64,000 nt of DNA, from contig JAQMRL010000011.1 of NCBI GenBank assembly GCA_035578175.1, positions 2,863,501 through 2,927,500 on the forward strand, written 5' to 3'. The position numbers were made by a program, and so were the translations under genes. The stretch comes from Catonia carolina. Lineage: Eukaryota; Arthropoda; Insecta; Hemiptera; Achilidae. Below are positions 37,501 to 46,500 of this stretch, in pieces; position 1 is the stretch's first letter, and the number at the start of each line of letters is the position of its first letter. The notes beneath the pieces are model-generated. The model ran no database searches and was not told where the DNA came from. It saw nothing but the letters and a program-made list of their open reading frames with translations.

Positions 37501-40500
37501 AGTAAACATTTTTGCGTGAATAATTTTACTTAAAAGACAAATCAATTAAAAAGTAAATTTTAAATGGGGAAAAGTAGACCTTTTTTTTGATAGGTCCGGT
37601 TTTTTAATAAGAAGAAAAATACTGTAAATATCATAAAAGTATTTTTTTCCATATACTGCATATTTTTACCTATTTTTCTACATAATTTCCATTTTTGTTT
37701 GAACATAATGTCGCATACACCCAACAAGTTTTAGAATTCTGACATCAAAGAAATCTATCACCGTGTGACAAAGCCCAATCTGCTGTTTTCACCTTGTTAT
37801 CGTCATTGAGAACCGTGTGTAACCATGTAACTCTTTTTTAAGTACGGAAACAAGTGAAAATCACTGGGTGGATGGTCTGGACCGTAAGGTGGATGATCCC
37901 AGTTGTTTCCTTTTGTAAAGTCCTGATTAGTCCTTGTGTTTATGCAGAAACATTGCTTTGTCTTAGAGCTAGAGCTACATCACACTGGAAGACAGTAGAC
38001 AATGCTTACTTATAGCATTATCACCATAAATTTCTCAAATCTGACTGAATTTTCATCGTTGCCGAGTTTATTGCACTCGGTAATCTAATTACATATTGTA
38101 TCTCACATTCAATGGCCAACTCAATTTTTTAAACATTGTAAACTTCTATAGCTCAGTACACAGGCTGATGATACAGCTGCAATTGCTATATAAACGTGCG
38201 CAAAACATGCTCAGAATAAATGCGCTTGTGCATTGCAGCGTTAGTGTAACATTCTTGCTCTCATTTACAGAACGAACCTCTTTTAAAAAGTAACCTTCAT
38301 ACATAATTAATAGACAGTAATTAATGCTGCAACAAATTGAAAACATTTAGTAAGCAAGTAATTAAAAAATTAAGTCTAAAATTTGATGTTTAGTGTAAAA
38401 TAATAAAAATATAAATAGCATTGAATATAAATAATAATTTCGTATAAAGTTAAAATATTTACGTTGTGTTAGTTAAAATATATTATTGTAAAGTAGTTAT
38501 AGTTATAAAATAAAAATTATAATATCACTATTATAATATAGCTACCTGTAGTAATTTTATAGTAGTTATAAGTATTTAAGTGAATTAATGTTTTTGTTCT
38601 GTATACTCCTATGCGCGGACAGAACTCTTTGTGAAGAAGAGTTTTTGTGTATAAGTATATTTAGTTTAAAATATTGTACATAGCTTAGTATAGTCATAAA
38701 TTGTAATTTTAATGTAGCTATATTTTACTAAATAAAATAAATAAATAAAATAAAAAAAAAGAGACATATGTTTCGCAAAACAAGGAAACAACAAAATTAA
38801 TAGTGTATTCAAACTGTATAATTTGGCAGAATATTTGTACTGAAATTACTTATATGAAGTCAGTTATATGATTTTATTAATCTCATGGTGAAAATGAAAA
38901 CTCTTTATACATGACTTGAGTGTGGTATCATGTGATATTGTATATTTAGTTATCCAGTATTTATTTTTTTAACTTGGTAGTTACTTTAGTGACAATTGAT
39001 TTACTGTGCCTTTGTATGATAATAATTTTTATGATTTATAGAAGAAGGTGGACTCCTTGAAGATAAAGTGTCCGATTTAGTGCAACAATCACCGGGACTC
39101 GCTCCAACAGGCATATCGCGACAACAATTAATTAATAGGTAATAATAAAATATCATCTAGTTGTTAAAAACTGAGCATTTACTTACAAATAATTAAAATC
39201 AGTTTGATTTCTGAAGGTTCAAAGGTTCTTCAGTTAAACTCATGTGGATTCCTCCACTTGTTATTCTGAGATTAAGTTCTAGTGGTTATGCAGTTTTCTT
39301 TTCTTATGTTATTAATCCTTCATGGACTTTCGTCGGATATATTTGCCAAAAAAACTTTTTCATAGTTCATTTTGCGGTATATCCATGTATGGTTTTGAAT
39401 AATTATGGTAATTTGGTGAATATATCTGCACATTTATAAATAAAATCAGAAGAGATTTTGACTAAAATTTGCACCTACAGAAGCTGAGTTGACAGCACTG
39501 CCTGCCGTATTTTGTGGCTGCCACGATATCGGTGTTCCATATCAGTCAAGCTTCCTCTGTTTGTTAATACTTAGTGTGTTTTACAGTTGTCCAATTTAAT
39601 CATAATATTTCTTTTAACAATCTTTGTTTTCTCCTTTTATTTTGGAATTCAATGTACGTTATAATTTTTTTTAGTCCTACTTACAGATATATCCGCTTAT
39701 GTTATTTCACTCAGTACTAAAGACTGATATATCCACTAACATCCATTATTATTAAGTAAAAGTGAAGTGAAAAATATGTGATGAAATCTGTGTGAATTCT
39801 GAGCCTTTGAAAACAGTTCTCTGTCCAGAACATATTTTTCTAAAAAATAATTTTTACCCCAATGCATTATTAAATGCGTCTGTGACATGAAACTAATTCT
39901 ATTCATGAGGGTTAAAGCATATATCTTGTCCGGTTTTTTTATTATTAAAAATTACTGTACATTATAGAACAAAACATTTTTAACTTGTTAAAAATTGCAG
40001 TCAAAAATTGGAATTTTTAAAACATAAAGTTTATACATTACACTTTTATTTTTAATTTTAATTGTGTTATTATACTATTGATTAAGATGCTTGTCATCTC
40101 TGAAAGTTGCTGGCCCATTCTTTAGTGGTTAGCATAACTGGCTTCTATGCCGGGGGTCCCAGGTTTATTTACTGGTTAGTTGTGGAATTTTTCTGTCACT
40201 TATTTTCATCGAACACTCTTCACTCTCTGTTTTAGTTGTAATGTGCGTTACAGGTAGATGTCGAACTAAGAAAAGAATCATCTCCGAAAGTAGAGATTAT
40301 TAAAGTTACTATAATTTTGGTTATAAATATGTATTTCAGTATCAGCTCTAAAACCAAGTGTAGATGTTACCATGGTATGAGTAAAGCTATCTAGTATAGA
40401 ATTATTTTTTTAAAAAGTGCAATCAGAAATTTTAATTTGCTAGGTTTTTTCATCCTCATTTTATCTTGTTTTTGTTGTTAGTGTTGTTGAATACTTTATG

Positions 40501-43500
40501 AAAGTTTAATTTTATTCTTTTGTATTATTAATATTAATGTAATGTTTTTTTTTATTATATAAATTTTTTTTAATATTTATCCTTTTTTTACTACTTTTTT
40601 TTACTACTTTCCTTTTCTCCAACTTGTTACGAACACTTTCGTGTTGGGCACCGCGTCTTCAGGTTATGTTATTATAAAGTTTCGATTCAAACTTTTATAA
40701 AGGATGATATAGACTTCACAATAATTATTTTAGAAGCTTTAGGTTATTACCTGGAGAAGTGGTGCATATCACAAAAGTGCTTGTAACAAGTTGGAGAAAA
40801 AGAAAGCAGTAAAAACAGGGTAAATCTTCAAAAAATTGTAATATAATAATAAAACATTACATTAATATGGTTTTTTCTGCTATGATACTAACTAATAACT
40901 TAACTAATTATTGTTTTCTTCTTTTCTTTCAGCCCGTGCCCAATATGTGGTGATAAAATATCTGGTTTTCATTACGGCATATTTTCATGCGAGAGTTGTA
41001 AAGGATTTTTCAAAAGAACTGTCCAGAATAGGAAAAACTATGTTTGTTTAAGAGGGTCTTCGTGTCCTGTAACAATAGCAACTCGTAAGAAATGTCCTGC
41101 TTGTCGTTTTGAAAAATGTCTTAATATGGGAATGAAACTTGAAGGTAAGTTTCAATTACCAATTTATTGTTTTTGTGAAATATAATAATTGAAGTTGACG
41201 TTTGTAGGTAATGTTTGTTTTTAACACTTTCAATGCTGTGGAAAATTGACAGATTTCACCTAATGACAAATTTTGTAATAATCAATTGTTGTTTTTATTG
41301 ATGTTATTAATATAAGTTCAGTTTTATGAATTTTTAATGTTTTACGTCATATTTCAGTTTTTTAAATTTGGGCGACAATAATCATCTGCCGTAATCGGCG
41401 AGAGCGGTTGTATTTGATAACTGGCAGTCGTCCATCTCTGTTCCAAATTACATACTATGCTTTCTTATTGTTTCCCATTATTATTTTAAATTTTGTGTTA
41501 TTTTGAGGATAATTTTTTATCGTTAAGAAAGTAATACCTATTTTTTATTTAATTATTAGCAATTTCATACAAATATTAGCTTTTATTACCACGCGACTAA
41601 TTTTATGTAAATTTGAATTTTTCAATACAGTAATATTGAAAAATTCAAATGTACAAAAGTGAACCAATCCAGTGCTCTATTTATATAATTTATATCAAAT
41701 TTTAATAAATTTATATTTCATAAAACGGTTAGTTTATTTACAATATAGTGAATTTAAAAAGTTATACAGATTTTGTATTAACGCAAGATTATCGTGTAAA
41801 TATGATGATCCGATGATAAATAATTACAATTTTATCTTAAAAATACTTATTTTAATGTTTTAAATATGAAATTATCAACATAAAAAAAAATTTGATAAAA
41901 ATATTATACGAGAGGTTCAGTGTAACTAAACCAATTTGTAGGTACTGGTTCACAGATGACTTAAATAGTAAAAGGACACTGTTATGAACATCTGCTGCCC
42001 CACCAGGCCTTAAAAAGAGACAGAATATTGTACAACGATCGTTGTATTAGTTTTTGTTATTTTATTGTGATTCTGTATATTCATAATGGTTTTAAAATTT
42101 GTGAGCGATCAATGGGTAATATTACAATATTTTATTTTGTTTTAAATATATGAAATACGAGACATTGATTTATCAATAAGATGGTATTAGAACAATAATA
42201 ACAAAAATTTGATCAGTTTGAATTTTTGTAATGAAAATCATTTAATTTTTAATTTCAGCTATTAGAGAAGATAGAACAAGAGGTGGTAGAAGTACATATC
42301 AATGTTCGTATACGTTGCCAGCTAATCTTGTCTCTGGAGCAGCAAGTTTAGGATTGGATAAAGGTGTTTTAGATCCTAGTGGGCCTCAAGCTCATGTTAA
42401 ACAAGAACCAGTTTCACATAATCCTCAGTTAGTTCCACCTTTACTTCAGGTAAGAATTTCTGTTTAAAAAATAATATTTTAAGTCAGTTAAAAGTTCAAT
42501 GATTTACCAGGGCCATTTGGAAAGTAAAGAAAGTTTTTCTTTATTTTGAAATTTTTTTATTAGAGCCAAACAGACTTTTTTTTCTACATACCTGATATTT
42601 GAACTATTTATCTACGTAATTGCTGTACAAATTTAAACACTTGTACCATTTCACCAATTTTGCTGTGCTCTCTATATACTCAGTTGCCACAAAGTTATTT
42701 AACTATCACTAATACCCTCTTTCAGTTTGTTGTCACTTCCATAACGGTTCCCGCCTAAAAAGTCCTTCAGTTTGAAAAATTTCAGGAAAGAACGAACTTA
42801 GACCATCTACCATGAAACCTCTGTCCTGTTGAATTTTTTCCTCAATCCTTGATTTGAGTTCTTCAGTCACAGCTGAAAGTCGGCCCAAGTATTCTTCATC
42901 ATGAACATTCATCCGTCCACCATTAAACTTAATGTGCCATTCTGGAACTGAAGCATTGTTCATCACATTACCATAAACTTGCGTTATTTGTCTGTAAATT
43001 CAATTGGTTGCATTCCTTTAGCATTCAAAAAGTGTATTGAACTATAAACCGTGCAGTTGGCAAGACTTTTAAAGTCACACATTTTGAAGATTTATAAATA
43101 ATCAATACACAACTGCATCGACTCTCTGTTAGCGCCAGACTAGCCCAAGGTAAGTGGAAGGTCAATACTTCTGCAGAGGAGGTGGTGGGGGTATCGTCAG
43201 ATCAAAACGATCTTTACTTTCTGAATGACCCTCGTATATATCAAGCAATCATAAAAAATTGGTAACCAAATATTAATTTTGTTAATTTTAACAATATTCA
43301 GTGGGTATTGTCAAAAGACAGTAGGATTGCCTAAAAGTGGTAGAGATGGATTTCTGGAGGCGGAGCTGTGGTGTGCCGTGGATCGATCGAATTCTGAAAT
43401 TAGGAGAAGAATCGGCATTCAAAGGCATATCATGGATGCCATATCCCAGAAGCAGTTAAAATGGTTTGGCCACTTGCAGAGGATGGAGGATGGTAGGTGA

Positions 43501-46500
43501 CCAAAGAGGTTATGGGAGTGGACGCCAGCTGGTAGAAGAAGGAGAGGTAGGCCAGAAGTGACATGGTTGGTTGGGGTGCTGGAGCAATGTCTTTGCGACG
43601 GCTCTCCGATCGGGCCTGGCAAGACAGAGAGAGGTGGTGCTTAGGAAGCGAGAATGTGCTGGAGCTATAAATCCTTACATGAAAAAAGTATTAAAAAATT
43701 AATAAACAAATTTTAATATAATCAGCTTGTAATAATCATTATAAATTTATTGTTTTTTTTAGGAAATAATGGAAGTAGAACACCTTTGGCAATATAATGA
43801 ACAAGAATCAAGGCCTAGTCGGATGTCTAATTCAGCCACAGCAACTGGGCCAGATTTCTTATCTAATCTTTGTAATATAGCAGACCACCGTCTTTATAAA
43901 ATAGTTAAATGGTGTAAATCTCTACCTCTTTTTAAAAACATATCGGTAAGTTAATAATTTCAATTTTTAAGTGTAAACTATATACATTTAAATGTAAAAA
44001 AAATATTTTTTTTCGAAAATTATACCATAAAGGCCTATTGTACAGTTAGTTTAATAGTTCTATTATGATGTTTAATTAATTTCAAACCCGTTAAGCATGA
44101 TTCATTTTTATACAGAAAAAATTGTTACATTTGTAGTTGTCAAATTATTTTCCTGTCTTAAGGCAATTTAGGACACTAGTTATTGAAAAATTGTGTATTT
44201 ATACTGCACACAAAACACAGTTGAGCTCCAGCTTGCCTAAAATACTATGTACATGATTTTTCTCAAGAAGTAGTACTCATGGATTACAATACTCATTTGT
44301 CGAAAAGATTTCCTGAAGTTTATGAGTGCAAATATTACAGAGCTTCGATACTTGTGTACTTTCACTTCTAAACATAATACTCCAGTGTGTTTCTTTTATA
44401 GAATTTAGTATACGTATATTCTTTCCAACTAAACTAATCTCAAGTATGTTATTAGTATTCTCATATTTCAAAATACCGGTCAACTCTCACTTATTAAAAG
44501 TTGTTATTACCCAGGATAAAATTTGATCTCGGTATTTAGAAAGAAGTCTGAATAATTGAAACACCTATAAAACTATTGCCTTTGTGGTACAGTTGTGCCA
44601 TGTAGGGCAGGAAATGTGAGACAGATATTTACCGTGGTTCTATTTTGTCAAAAATCAATACAATATTGTATGGTTGCAGCCCAGCAGAACACTATGTGTT
44701 TGACTAGCAGACTGAACTGTAACTAGACGTGACTGGGTCAAGTAGAAACAGCTGAGGGAGAAATTAGCTGTTATGCTTGTATGTCCAGAGCTCTGTGGCT
44801 GACTCAGTCTATGTATGCTTTATGAAAAAAGTACATATTGTTCTGTATAGTGAATACAGCATTAACAAGAAAGTTTTTTTGAGTTAAAGTGATGTATCAA
44901 ACAAAAGAGATGACCATATTACTCTGTTTTACCATGCCGCTGTATATAATAATATAATATATATTGCATCCTGCAAAGTTTTGAATAAATTTAACCAGTT
45001 GAATCAAAGTTTTATTTTTTCTAAATTTTGATTGTTCTCCCAAATTGTCTGAATTAGCATTGTTTTTATTTTATATAAATAATTGTTACTACTTATTTAT
45101 TTTTTCGCATAAAATTATAAGTATAAGTTTCTTGAAATTTGTATTATATGTTTTCAGATTGATGATCAGATATCATTATTGATAAATGCATGGTGTGAAC
45201 TATTACTATTTTCATGTTGCTTTCGATCAATGAGCTCACCTGGAGAAATAAGAGTTTCTTTAGGGAAATGTATATCATTAGGACAAGCAAGAGAGTTGGG
45301 ACTTGGGCCAGCTATTGAAAGAATGCTCAATTTTACTGAGCACTTACGAAGACTGAGAGTAGATAGATATGAATATGTTGCTATGAAAGTTATCGTTCTA
45401 CTTACTTCAGGTATGGTTCTTTTAACAACTTGCTCATTGATTATATTTAGTTGTTATTAATTAATCTTATCATAGAACTCTACTTCTTTATAGAACACTA
45501 GGTGAACCTCTGCGGGAAAGCCGTACAAAAGTGTAAATTTGTTTTTATAGAACATCTCCTGCCTCTTGGTCTTCCCCCTATTGGAAAACTATCCATTCAT
45601 TTCTTGACGATTGGCAAACGTTTCTAAAAAGAATTGAAAAAATATAATACCTTTGAATAAAGCTGTTAGAAACAAAAGCAAAATATAGCAGAACTCACTG
45701 TACACTACTCAACCACGTTGGAAAGTCCATAGCGATGTGCCACTACCAATGCGTTGGTATACTTTAGTTCGGTGAACTTCCCCCCCCCCAACCTAAAATA
45801 CCTGTGCGAGATGTGGGAGGGATAGATAGAGAAGGAGAGAGATATATGCGTATAGGCCTTCAGTACACAGACGCATCACGTACCGTATCTTGTTCTTATT
45901 AACTTCACATGTTATTATCTTTATTTTAGACCTCCTAATTTATGGCCGTAAATCAAAATATATGATTTTGGTTAGTTTTCTGCAAATCTACTTAAACACG
46001 ATTCATTTGAGCACACTTCGGGGAAAATCGGTTAAGGTTTAGGTGGTTAAAATCGTGTTGAAAAAAACCTGATCGCTATTAATATACAGATAGATAGTTA
46101 TTCATGTGGTAGGTTTTTCTTTTAAACATACAAACTGTTGGTGCCCTCATGTATTACATGGGCTCATAAGTAACAGTATATTTTTATGCATGCCGTGTTA
46201 ATAATACCAGTATCAAAATTAGTTAATCTATTTTAGAGTTCAATTGTTTAAAATTAAACCATTCAAAATAATCCCTTTCACGAGACGATGCGTCTCATGG
46301 CTGGTGGAAATTTTTTGAAAAGGCTTACCTACCTTTGACTTATGCCAAAAATGATTTTTGATTTTTGTACCTTCTCTTTAAGAGGAATCAAATGACACTA
46401 TTTTTGTTTCCAAATTTCAGCTTTGATTTCCTGACTACCGGTTTTGGCCCACTTCCAGTCGAAACCGGAACTTCATACCCAGTGATTTCTGTATTTACTC

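Noticed and set aside
40933..41144. Assignment to ftz-f1, Hr38 or another nuclear receptor
   Set aside because: The sequence [20 protein letters not shown] and the [18 protein letters not shown] extension fit Hr39; ftz-f1 has a different second finger and continues RNKFGPMY.
45781..45791. C run near 45781
   Set aside because: A homopolymer of about ten C; could be an assembly or sequencing artefact and carries no further signal.
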